NCBI GenBank assembly: GCA_947624095.1 | Contig: CANQIR010000030.1 | Coordinates: forward strand, 1 to 10,363 | DNA from: an uncultured Bacilli bacterium | GTDB lineage: Bacteria; Bacillota_I; Bacilli_A; RF39; UBA660 | Direction of reading: 5' to 3' | Length of the DNA stretch: 10,363 nucleotides | In this document: positions 1-5,662 of the stretch, piece after piece | Position numbering within the stretch: position 1 is the first letter of the stretch | Layout: every line of letters begins with the position of its first letter | Position numbers and translations under genes: made by a program | Notes under the pieces: model-generated | Databases searched by the model: none | What the model was told of the DNA's origin: nothing | What the model saw: the letters and a program-made list of their open reading frames with translations, nothing else

Positions 1-2
1 AA

Positions 3-491
3 GAAGAAACTTTTACCGGAGTAAACGGTACTACTGCTTATCATATTATTAAAGCAGCTCAACAATATGGCTTCGATAGCATCGGATTAAAAGTAGAAAA
101 TTTAAACGACCCAAGAATCCTCTTACCAGCCATCGCTCACGTCCATTTAGCTAATTCCTTAGATCATTTTGTTGTTATCTATGCAATTAACAAAAATACC
201 GTAACTCTAATGGACCCAAGTTGCGGTAAAAAAGTTATCAGTCTCGATGAGTTTTTAAGTATGTGGACCAATGTCATTATTAACTTTACCCCCAAAACTC
301 CAATCTTAAAGTTAAAACAGACGCGTCCCTTAAAATCTCTCATTCAAAATCTAATTAACGACAACAAAAAAATCTTTCTTCATTTGTTACTAGGTAGTAT
401 TTCACTATCCGTTGTTTCCATTATTGCTAATTACTTCTATGAAGTAGGTATGAAAGCTATTGAAAAACGTAGTGAAATCCTCCTATATTAA
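3..491 (+). CDS. C39 peptidase/bacteriocin ABC exporter, N-terminal half (5' truncated, ends at an in-frame stop)
   Basis: The reading frame is open from the left edge (first full codon at 3), so the true start and the catalytic Cys lie outside the window. The visible part is the second half of a peptidase C39 domain. The sequence LDHFVV supplies the catalytic His (165-167) and MDPS the Asp (213-215). A linker and a first membrane helix (IFLHLLLGSISLSVVS) follow. Proteins of this family cut double-glycine leaders on the cytoplasmic side and export the mature peptide. The frame stops at TAA 489-491, but the same frame continues without a gap into the rest of the membrane domain and the ATPase. 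This is therefore one half of an interrupted gene and not a free-standing peptidase. The two GG-leader peptide genes downstream fit as its substrates. The family call is firm; whether a working protein is made is doubtful. Confidence 0.85.
   Translation, partial: EETFTGVNGTTAYHIIKAAQQYGFDSIGLKVENLNDPRILLPAIAHVHLANSLDHFVVIYAINKNTVTLMDPSCGKKVISLDEFLSMWTNVIINFTPKTPILKLKQTRPLKSLIQNLINDNKKIFLHLLLGSISLSVVSIIANYFYEVGMKAIEKRSEILLY
489..491 (+). other. In-frame TAA interrupting the exporter gene
   Basis: Codons on both sides are in one frame. The product reads ...SEILLY, stop, IIFVLTIITILK..., and the run after the stop is the second membrane helix expected at this point in C39 exporters. No residue seems to be missing or added around the stop, so a single base change (for example from TTA, CAA or AAA) would restore one continuous protein. 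No Shine-Dalgarno sequence lies between the stop and the next possible start (TTG at 522). Confidence 0.85.
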
Positions 492-521
492 ATTATCTTT
501 GTTCTCACCATCATAACTATC

Positions 522-1955
522 TTGAAAGTCATATTTAATTCTTTAAGAGAATACTACCAGATTTACCTTCATAAAAATATTGACTTCAAAATTTATGATG
601 AATTTATTACTCATACCATAAATCTTCCTCTAAGCGTAGTTAAAAGTAGAACTAGCGGTGAAATCTTAAGTCGTCTTCAAGACTTAAAAGAAATCAAGTA
701 TTTAATCAGCGAAATTCTTATTTCTTTATTCATCGATGCTACCTTAGCTACCGTATCAGCATTTCTTCTTTATCGAAATAACGCCAAACTATTTTTTATT
801 CTTTGCTTAGTTTTGCTTATTTACTTCACCCTAAGTCTAATATTTACTAAAGCAACCTTCCAAAAAGCTTTAAAAAATATTGAAGAAGAAACCAATTTTA
901 ATGCTGATATCTTAGAGAAATTAGAAAATATCGAATCTATTAAAAATACTAATACCTCCGCTATTTTTCTAAAAGGTCTCAAAACTAGTATGGCAACCTA
1001 TTTAAGTGATAACTTCTTTTTTTCCAAGACTTACCTTTATCAAAACATTACCCAAAATACAATTAGTGAAGTTGGTTTATTTAGTCTAACAAGTTATGCC
1101 TTTATCTTAATCTTTCAAGGTAATTTAAATATTGCTTCATATCTTACCTTTAATGCTTTTATTGTTTACCTTCTTCAACCTATGAAAGATACCATTAATT
1201 TGTTGCCTAAATATAATTATATCAAAGCTTTACTAATTAAACTAAACGAATATCTAGCCCTTCATGAAGAAAATCTATTTACTTATGAAGAAAACTTTCA
1301 AAATGGCCTAATTGAATTTCAAAATATTAGTTATAGCTTTAATAATTATCATAACGTTCTAGATAATACCAACATTACTATTGACTCTGGTAGTAAAGTT
1401 TTCTTAAAAGGTCCAAGTGGTAGTGGTAAATCAACATTGTGTAAGTTATTATTTCGACACCTAAATCCTAATAATGGTAATATCTTAATTGGAGGGGTAA
1501 ATATCCAAGATTACCATTTAAATACTATTAGAGATAATATAACTTATGTATCGCAACACGAAGAACTCTTTAATGATACTCTACGTAATAATATCACTAC
1601 TTATCAAAGCTATAGTCTTGAAAAAATTAACCAAGTCATTCAAATATGTGAACTAAATCCAGTTGTTGAACATTTGCCATATCGTCTTGACTCTTTAATC
1701 ATTAAAGACGCCCAAAACCTTAGTGGTGGTGAAAAACAACGTTTAGTTCTTGCCCGTGCCCTAATTCAAGATAAACCTATATTGATTTTAGATGAAGCTT
1801 TAAGTGAAGTAAGCTTCAGTCAAGAAAAGTCGATTATTCAGCGTATTCAAGATGCTTATCCAAGCAAAACAATAATTTATGTTAGTCACAAAAACGTCTC
1901 AAACCTATTTGAAAAAACAATATCTATTGGAGGAACAAATGAGTGTAAATGCTAA
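522..1955 (+). CDS. Bacteriocin ABC exporter, C-terminal half: membrane domain and ATPase
   Basis: This continues the C39 exporter in the same frame after the TAA at 489-491. Residues are counted from TTG 522, the first start-like codon; it has no ribosome binding site, and coding similarity extends back to 492. Residues 1-240 are the rest of the ABC membrane domain, with helices near 65-85, 88-109 and 185-220. The nucleotide-binding domain has Walker A GPSGSGKST (297-305), Q-loop SQ (344-345), signature LSGGEKQ (400-406), Walker B ILILDEA (420-426) with catalytic Glu 425, and switch His 456. The D-loop reads SEVS, where SALD is usual. ATP hydrolysis would drive export of the leader-cleaved peptides. 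Its last 17 bases overlap the next gene. Alone, this half lacks the peptidase and first helix, so function would need readthrough or reinitiation. Confidence 0.8.
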   Translation: MKVIFNSLREYYQIYLHKNIDFKIYDEFITHTINLPLSVVKSRTSGEILSRLQDLKEIKYLISEILISLFIDATLATVSAFLLYRNNAKLFFILCLVLLIYFTLSLIFTKATFQKALKNIEEETNFNADILEKLENIESIKNTNTSAIFLKGLKTSMATYLSDNFFFSKTYLYQNITQNTISEVGLFSLTSYAFILIFQGNLNIASYLTFNAFIVYLLQPMKDTINLLPKYNYIKALLIKLNEYLALHEENLFTYEENFQNGLIEFQNISYSFNNYHNVLDNTNITIDSGSKVFLKGPSGSGKSTLCKLLFRHLNPNNGNILIGGVNIQDYHLNTIRDNITYVSQHEELFNDTLRNNITTYQSYSLEKINQVIQICELNPVVEHLPYRLDSLIIKDAQNLSGGEKQRLVLARALIQDKPILILDEALSEVSFSQEKSIIQRIQDAYPSKTIIYVSHKNVSNLFEKTISIGGTNECKC

Positions 1956-2346
1956 ATTCTTACAACCTAAACCAATAATCTATTTCCCAATGCTTATCTT
2001 TATTGGTTGTCTTATTTATATGCTCACCTTCAAAACTCACAATTATTACCAAACTAAGACCCTAGTTTCTTGTCAAAATGAATGTCAGTTCGATATTAAT
2101 TTCCTCGATTTACAGAATACGCCTAAAATAAATTACCTTATAATTGATAATCAAAAGTACTCCACACCAAACATAACTTTTGCCAAACCAATTTATAACG
2201 AACAGTATATGGCTATGACCCAAGCTGCCCATATAACTTTAGATCTCGATGAATCTTATAATAATCAATATACTACGGTTACCATTGTCGCTGATGAGCA
2301 AAGAATAATCCAAAAAATCTTTAAAATTTTAAAAATATTTCAATGA
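1939..2346 (+). CDS. Small one-pass membrane protein, probable minimal exporter accessory factor
   Basis: The start is ATG 1939 because GGAGGA (1929-1934) sits four bases before it; an upstream in-frame ATG at 1879 has no such site and lies deep in the exporter gene. The 135-residue product has a short cytoplasmic N terminus, one membrane helix (about 12-30, IIYFPMLIFIGCLIYML) and an outside domain of about 100 residues with two Cys (45 and 49). The C terminus (YTTVTIV followed by a basic helix) recalls the end of HlyD-type membrane-fusion proteins. Position between an exporter and its peptides is where the HlyD-like accessory gene usually lies, but those proteins are normally 400 or more residues with a long coiled coil, which is absent here. 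The accessory role is inferred from position and topology; an immunity function is the main alternative. Confidence 0.55.
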   Translation: MSVNAKFLQPKPIIYFPMLIFIGCLIYMLTFKTHNYYQTKTLVSCQNECQFDINFLDLQNTPKINYLIIDNQKYSTPNITFAKPIYNEQYMAMTQAAHITLDLDESYNNQYTTVTIVADEQRIIQKIFKILKIFQ

Positions 2347-2357
2347 AAGGAGCAAAT

Positions 2358-2501
2358 ATGAGCCAATTAAGTAGTAATGAATTACTAAATATAACAGGAG
2401 GAGGTATCGGTAAAGGCATAGCTTTAGGTCTTGTTGCTTTTGGCATCCTTGTCATCGGTATTATCGATGGTTATCTTCGTCCTTCGGCTTGTAATAAATA
2501 A
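2358..2501 (+). CDS. Class II bacteriocin precursor, peptide A (double-glycine leader)
   Basis: This short gene encodes 47 residues. AAAGGAG (2346-2352) lies five bases before ATG 2358. Residues 1-15 (MSQLSSNELLNITGG) are a textbook double-glycine leader of the LSxxELxxIxGG type, cut after Gly15 by C39 exporters. The predicted mature peptide has 32 residues: a glycine-rich hydrophobic helix with overlapping GxxxG spacing (GIGKG, GIALG, GIIDG), then a polar tail RPSACNK with one Cys. GxxxG-bearing helices are typical of two-peptide (class IIb) bacteriocins, in which they pack against a partner in the target membrane. The gene lies 11 bases after the accessory gene and 2 bases before a second GG-leader gene, so it is almost certainly in one transcript with both. 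It could instead be a signalling peptide, but the long hydrophobic mature part favours a membrane-active role. Confidence 0.88.
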   Translation: MSQLSSNELLNITGGGIGKGIALGLVAFGILVIGIIDGYLRPSACNK

Positions 2502-2503
2502 TT

Positions 2504-2668
2504 ATGGAATTAAAAAATAATGATTTAATCCTAGTTCAAGGAGGGGCCTTTGCCTTTGAATCACCAATGATTAATGCAATTTGTAATGGCATCGAAACCA
2601 TCTTTAATTTAGGCAGAAGTATTGGCAGTTCACTAAGAAGAATCTTTTCTAAGAACCTATGCTTTTAG
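2504..2668 (+). CDS. Class II bacteriocin precursor, peptide B (double-glycine leader)
   Basis: This short gene encodes 54 residues. ATG 2504 follows the stop of peptide A by two bases and has no Shine-Dalgarno sequence, which suggests translational coupling and near 1:1 synthesis. Residues 1-14 (MELKNNDLILVQGG) form a shorter double-glycine leader. The predicted mature part has 40 residues: an amphipathic segment SPMINAICNGIETIF, then LGRSIGSSLRR with a GxxxG motif and a basic patch, and the end SKNLCF. Mature Cys 13 and Cys 38 could form a disulfide. A hydrophobic glycine-rich partner next to a cationic amphipathic one is the pattern of two-peptide bacteriocins. A strong terminator follows at once. 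The leader and pairing are seen in the sequence; activity is inferred. Confidence 0.85.
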   Translation: MELKNNDLILVQGGAFAFESPMINAICNGIETIFNLGRSIGSSLRRIFSKNLCF

Positions 2669-2672
2669 TAGT

Positions 2673-2702
2673 AAAAAGAAAGCCTTGTGCTTTCTTTTTC
2701 TA
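2673..2702 (+). terminator. Rho-independent terminator of the bacteriocin operon
   Basis: AAAAAGAAAGC (2673-2683) pairs perfectly with GCTTTCTTTTT (2689-2699) around a five-base loop, an 11-bp stem whose 3' arm ends in a T run. It lies four bases after the stop of peptide B. Confidence 0.88.
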
Positions 2703-2731
2703 TTGAGAAATTTCCCACAATAAGCTATACT
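2703..2731 (+). promoter_or_regulatory. Sigma-A-type promoter of the pilin-like gene
   Basis: TTGAGA (2703-2708) and TATACT (2726-2731) are separated by 17 bases, directly after the bacteriocin terminator and 19 bases before the next ATG. AGGTGA (2741-2746) serves as ribosome binding site. Confidence 0.75.
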
Positions 2732-2750
2732 AATCATAGTAGGTGATAAT

Positions 2751-3491
2751 ATGAACAAGCAAAAAGGCTTTATCTCGATGTCTGTAATCTATTCTTTCTT
2801 TTTGATTTTTATAACTGTCTCTGCTATTATCATTGCTAATTATACTCATAACCGTTTACTTATAAGAGAAACAAATAAAGACATTAAAAATGAATTATCT
2901 AATGCTGGTAATGCCAAACTAGCCACCTTTACCAATCTTTTATCGAATGGTAATATGGAAACTAGTTTAGCCTGGACTTTTTCCGATTCTTCTGCTAAAT
3001 TCAATAGCAAACTATATACTTCCAGTTCTCGTTCCATTGAATTAGCCAATCCCGCTTCTAATCGTGAAGTTCGAGTTAGTCAAAGTCTTATTACTAGAGT
3101 CGTCCCAGGCCATACCTATTATGTTCGATATATGATCTATGCTCCTGCAATTACTAGTGGTTCTAGCTCATCAGTTACCTTAAGAAATTCTTCTCGAACT
3201 TATACATTTTCTGGTTTAAGCTTATTAGGTAATCATCGTACTTGGCAAGTTCAAGGTACCACTTTAAATATTCCCTCTTCTGCTCCATCAACCGGTACAT
3301 GGCAATTAGTTTTTCAAGAAACTTCCAAAACTGGCGGACCAACTTATATAGATGATGTAGTCTTAATCGATTTGACGGCTGCCGTTGGTAATGATTTACC
3401 TACCACCACTTGGCTCAATAATAATATTACTTATTTTAATGGCACTACGATGTTTAACCGAACATATAGTTATGACCACCTAACGTCATAA
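2751..3491 (+). CDS. Pilin-like membrane-anchored protein with a jelly-roll-like ectodomain
   Basis: This 246-residue protein starts at ATG 2751 behind AGGTGA. The N terminus, MNKQKGFISMSVIYS, is short and basic, then Gly-Phe, then a hydrophobic helix (about 7-29), as in type IV prepilin-like proteins. The Glu expected at mature position 5 is Ser (residue 11), so classic cleavage and assembly are uncertain and it may simply be a membrane anchor. Residues 64-210 look like a carbohydrate-binding-type beta sandwich: NLLSNGNMET at the start, a conserved Trp, GHTYYVRYMIY in the middle and YIDDVVLIDLTA at the end. The tail LPTTTWLNNNITYFNG resembles what follows such modules in phage and surface proteins. 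The gene is alone between its own promoter and a terminator that overlaps its last codons. A surface or adhesion role is inferred. Confidence 0.65.
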   Translation: MNKQKGFISMSVIYSFFLIFITVSAIIIANYTHNRLLIRETNKDIKNELSNAGNAKLATFTNLLSNGNMETSLAWTFSDSSAKFNSKLYTSSSRSIELANPASNREVRVSQSLITRVVPGHTYYVRYMIYAPAITSGSSSSVTLRNSSRTYTFSGLSLLGNHRTWQVQGTTLNIPSSAPSTGTWQLVFQETSKTGGPTYIDDVVLIDLTAAVGNDLPTTTWLNNNITYFNGTTMFNRTYSYDHLTS

Positions 3492-3500
3492 CTATTTTTC
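3466..3500 (+). terminator. Terminator overlapping the end of the pilin-like gene
   Basis: ATAGTTATGAC (3466-3476) pairs perfectly with GTCATAACTAT (3485-3495) around an eight-base loop, followed by TTTTT (3495-3499). The stop codon (3489-3491) lies inside the 3' arm, so the last eight or so residues are encoded by the hairpin. Confidence 0.82.
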
Positions 3501-3513
3501 TTATCTAAATTAC

Positions 3514-3542
3514 TTGTCAAAGGCTTTTAGTAGTGTTATAAT
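3514..3542 (+). promoter_or_regulatory. Sigma-A-type promoter of rpsU-yqeY
   Basis: TTGTCA (3514-3519) and a perfect TATAAT (3537-3542) are 17 bases apart, 28 bases before the rpsU start. A strong site suits a ribosomal protein gene. The same two hexamers and spacing recur before the glycine T-box. Confidence 0.88.
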
Positions 3543-3570
3543 TTGAAATAGTGATGAAGGGAGGGAAATT

Positions 3571-3756
3571 ATGACTAAAGTAGTGGTAACAAACGGCAAT
3601 ATTGATAGTGCTTTAAGAAAATTTAAAGTCAAAGTTGCAAGAAGCGGTGTCCCTTCAGAATTAAAAAAAAGAAAACACTATGAAAAACCTGGGGTAAAGA
3701 AACGTAACGAAAAGAAAGAGCAAATTAAAAATGCTCGTCGTCACAAGAGAGATTAA
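3571..3756 (+). CDS. rpsU: Small ribosomal subunit protein bS21
   Basis: This 61-residue, strongly basic protein of the 30S subunit starts at ATG 3571, six bases after GGGAGGG (3559-3565). The N-terminal VVVTNGNIDSALRKFKVKV and the Lys/Arg-rich second half (LKKRKHYEKPGVKKR, then RRHKRD) are diagnostic of bS21, and the length is normal. In the family it binds near the 3' end of 16S rRNA and helps initiation on mRNA. It is the first gene of a two-gene unit; yqeY begins nine bases after its stop. The rpsU-yqeY pair is conserved across Bacilli. Confidence 0.97.
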   Translation: MTKVVVTNGNIDSALRKFKVKVARSGVPSELKKRKHYEKPGVKKRNEKKEQIKNARRHKRD

Positions 3757-3765
3757 GGTGAACTT

Positions 3766-4212
3766 ATGACAATTGTTGAACAAGTAAATAATGAAATGGT
3801 TAGAGCAATGAAAGAAGCTGATAAATTTACTTTGTCAGTCCTTCGAATGTTAAAGAGTGCTCTCCAATTAGAAAAAATTAATAAAAAGCACGATCTAACC
3901 GATGAAGAAGCAATTGCAGTAATTAAAAAACAAGTAAAAATACGTAAAGATAGTATCGAAGAATATACTAAATATAATCGTCAAGACCTAGTCGATAACT
4001 TAACAAAAGAAGTAACTGTTTTAAGTAAATATCTTCCGGAAGAATTATCTGAAAGTGAAATCATTAAAGTTCTTGATGAAATATTTACTGAACTAAATCC
4101 AACTGGTCCAGAATCTATTGGTGCCATAATGAAAAAAGCTACTGAAAAGTTTGCTGGGCGTGCCGATATGAAACTAGTAAACACTCTAGTTCGTGAAAAA
4201 CTAACAAAGTAA
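3766..4212 (+). CDS. yqeY: GatB/YqeY domain protein
   Basis: This 148-residue cytoplasmic, helical protein is the usual full length for the stand-alone YqeY family. The start is supported by AAGGTGA (3755-3761), which overlaps the rpsU stop. Family features are visible: the opening helix with FTLSVLRMLKSALQ, the middle helix EAIAVIKKQVKIRKDSIEEY, the LSKYLPEELSE segment, and the GAIMKKATEKFAGRADMK loop near the C terminus. The fold matches the tail domain of the GatB subunit of the tRNA amidotransferase, which touches the tRNA. The exact role of the free protein is not settled; a tRNA-related function is inferred from family. It ends at a terminator that begins in its own stop codon. Confidence 0.93.
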   Translation: MTIVEQVNNEMVRAMKEADKFTLSVLRMLKSALQLEKINKKHDLTDEEAIAVIKKQVKIRKDSIEEYTKYNRQDLVDNLTKEVTVLSKYLPEELSESEIIKVLDEIFTELNPTGPESIGAIMKKATEKFAGRADMKLVNTLVREKLTK

Positions 4213-4236
4213 GAAGGCTAAACAAGCCTTCTTTTT
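4211..4236 (+). terminator. Rho-independent terminator of rpsU-yqeY
   Basis: AAGAAGGCT (4211-4219) pairs perfectly with AGCCTTCTT (4225-4233) around a five-base loop, with TTTTT at 4232-4236. The 5' arm overlaps the yqeY stop codon. Confidence 0.88.
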
Positions 4237-4258
4237 CATATGATTTAATGGTGATTAT

Positions 4259-4504
4259 ATGAAGTTATTTCCAAATATTAAAAACTATCTTTACGATAAT
4301 GAATATTTTATTGATATTACTAATAACTATACCCACATTTATAACTATCAGTCTTTAGAAAGTCTTTCTGAAACTTTTATCTCTCTCAAATTCGCCAATT
4401 TTATTATGCATATCGAAGGTGAAAACTTAAAAGTGACTAAAGTCTTAAGTAATGAAATGCAAATAATTGGTACTATTGTAAAGGTTTGTTTTATCAATGC
4501 GTAG
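4259..4504 (+). CDS. yqfC: YabP/YqfC-family sporulation protein
   Basis: This 81-residue protein is slightly shorter than the Bacillus YqfC. The start is ATG 4259 with GGTGAT just upstream. The pattern is that of the family: a short helix and NEYFID lead, then a beta-rich run with IYNYQSLESLS, FANFIMHIEGENLKV and a final IIGTIVKVCF strand. Sequence conservation is low, so much of the call rests on size, beta pattern and the overlapping yqfD gene. In Bacillus this gene is expressed in the mother cell under sigma-E. Only 22 bases separate it from the upstream terminator, and no convincing promoter of any class is visible there. Confidence 0.78.
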   Translation: MKLFPNIKNYLYDNEYFIDITNNYTHIYNYQSLESLSETFISLKFANFIMHIEGENLKVTKVLSNEMQIIGTIVKVCFINA

Positions 4505-5645
4505 TATCTATCTCGAAACCAAAAAACATTATCTTAAAGTACGTTTCCCATCATCCAATCACCTTAAAGACTTAAAATTAATCGCCTCCTTAAACATCAA
4601 TCTTTATGAAATCCAAACCAAATCTAATTATGTCTATCTAAAAATAACTAAATCCGATTACAAACGTTTAAGTAAATATCTCAAATTAGAAAAAATCCAA
4701 GATTATGGTATTTATAAACTACAAAATGAAATCAAAAATCATATTTTATCTATCTACCTTTTTGCAGCTTCTCTTATCTTTATCTTTTTAATTAGTCATC
4801 TCACTGCTAATGTTTATGTCATTCATTCTAATCCTATCTTAAGAGAAACTATCACTGAAGAATTAGCTGGGTTAGGTATTAAGAAATTTTCTATCCAAAA
4901 AGATTATGCCACTCTCCAAAAAATTAAAGAAACCATTTTAAATAAATATCCTGATAGTTTAGAATGGCTAGAAATAATTCCTATCGGGATGAATTACGAA
5001 GTCCGTTTGCAAGATAAAGTTTTAACTAATACTACTGAAACTAATAAATACTGTCATATTGTGGCTGCCAAAGAAGGAATGATAACGAGAATAATCTCCT
5101 CTGATGGTGAGATTATTAAAAATGTCAATAACTATGTTAGAGTAGGAGATATTATCGTCAGTGGTGCCATTACCTTTAATGAAGAAGTTAAAAACAACGT
5201 TTGTGCTAATGCCAAAGTCTATGCTGAAACTTGGTATACCATCTCCGTTACAATGCCCAAAATTAAAACTATCAAAACCTATACTGGTAACGAAAGAAGC
5301 AACTTCCTACTTACTACTCCAACTGACCAATATAAAATTCTTCGTTCAAGATTAAATCCTATCGATAGTGAAAATAAACTTCTCTTAAAAGTAGGTGATT
5401 ATAAATTCTATTACCAAAAAGAAAAAGAATATACCATTGAAAAAGTCAACTTAACTGATGAAGAAGTCCTCAAAGCTATCGATCAAGAAATTCAAAATAA
5501 GCTTTCCATTAAACTCAAAGATGATTGCCAAATTTTATCACAAAAAGTTTTGAAAAAAACTATAAATGATAGTACAATATATGTAGAAGCTTTCGTAACA
5601 GTCGAAGAGCAAATAGGTAAAGAACAAATCTATATACCAGAATAA
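4497..5645 (+). CDS. yqfD: Sporulation protein YqfD
   Basis: This 382-residue membrane protein is close to the usual length. The gene overlaps the end of yqfC by eight bases. An N-terminal cytoplasmic domain (1-80, with FPSSNHLKDLKLIASLNIN) precedes one membrane helix (about 82-101, ILSIYLFAASLIFIFLI), then a large domain with the family run ETITEELAGLGIKKFSI, a segment ending WLEIIPIGMNYEVRL, and CHIVAAKEGMITRIISSDGE, where a repeating beta fold and VRVGDIIVSGAI are conserved. In Bacillus it acts in the mother cell at the engulfment stage of sporulation. Its presence with YqfC suggests that this organism, or its recent ancestor, sporulates. The ribosome binding site (AAAGG, 12 bases upstream) is poor, consistent with coupling to yqfC. 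Confidence 0.92.
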   Translation: MRSIYLETKKHYLKVRFPSSNHLKDLKLIASLNINLYEIQTKSNYVYLKITKSDYKRLSKYLKLEKIQDYGIYKLQNEIKNHILSIYLFAASLIFIFLISHLTANVYVIHSNPILRETITEELAGLGIKKFSIQKDYATLQKIKETILNKYPDSLEWLEIIPIGMNYEVRLQDKVLTNTTETNKYCHIVAAKEGMITRIISSDGEIIKNVNNYVRVGDIIVSGAITFNEEVKNNVCANAKVYAETWYTISVTMPKIKTIKTYTGNERSNFLLTTPTDQYKILRSRLNPIDSENKLLLKVGDYKFYYQKEKEYTIEKVNLTDEEVLKAIDQEIQNKLSIKLKDDCQILSQKVLKKTINDSTIYVEAFVTVEEQIGKEQIYIPE

Positions 5646-5662
5646 AAAGCGGGGCGATATAT

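Noticed and set aside
2846..3049. 67-codon open frame on the minus strand inside the pilin-like gene
   Set aside because: No ribosome site or family features, and it lies antisense to a gene with a clear promoter, domain pattern and terminator.
2661..3534. 12-base direct repeat GCTTTTAGTAGT at 2661 and 3523
   Set aside because: It is short and AT-rich, with one copy in the end of peptide B and the other in a promoter spacer; there is no target-site or insertion structure, so chance is likely.
4237..4244. CATATGAT before yqfC as a sigma-E -10 element
   Set aside because: It fits part of the consensus, but no matching -35 lies 13-15 bases upstream, the region is a terminator, and the transcript would start at the ribosome site itself.
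5161..5355. 64-codon open frame inside yqfD in another frame
   Set aside because: It overlaps a conserved part of YqfD and has no ribosome site.
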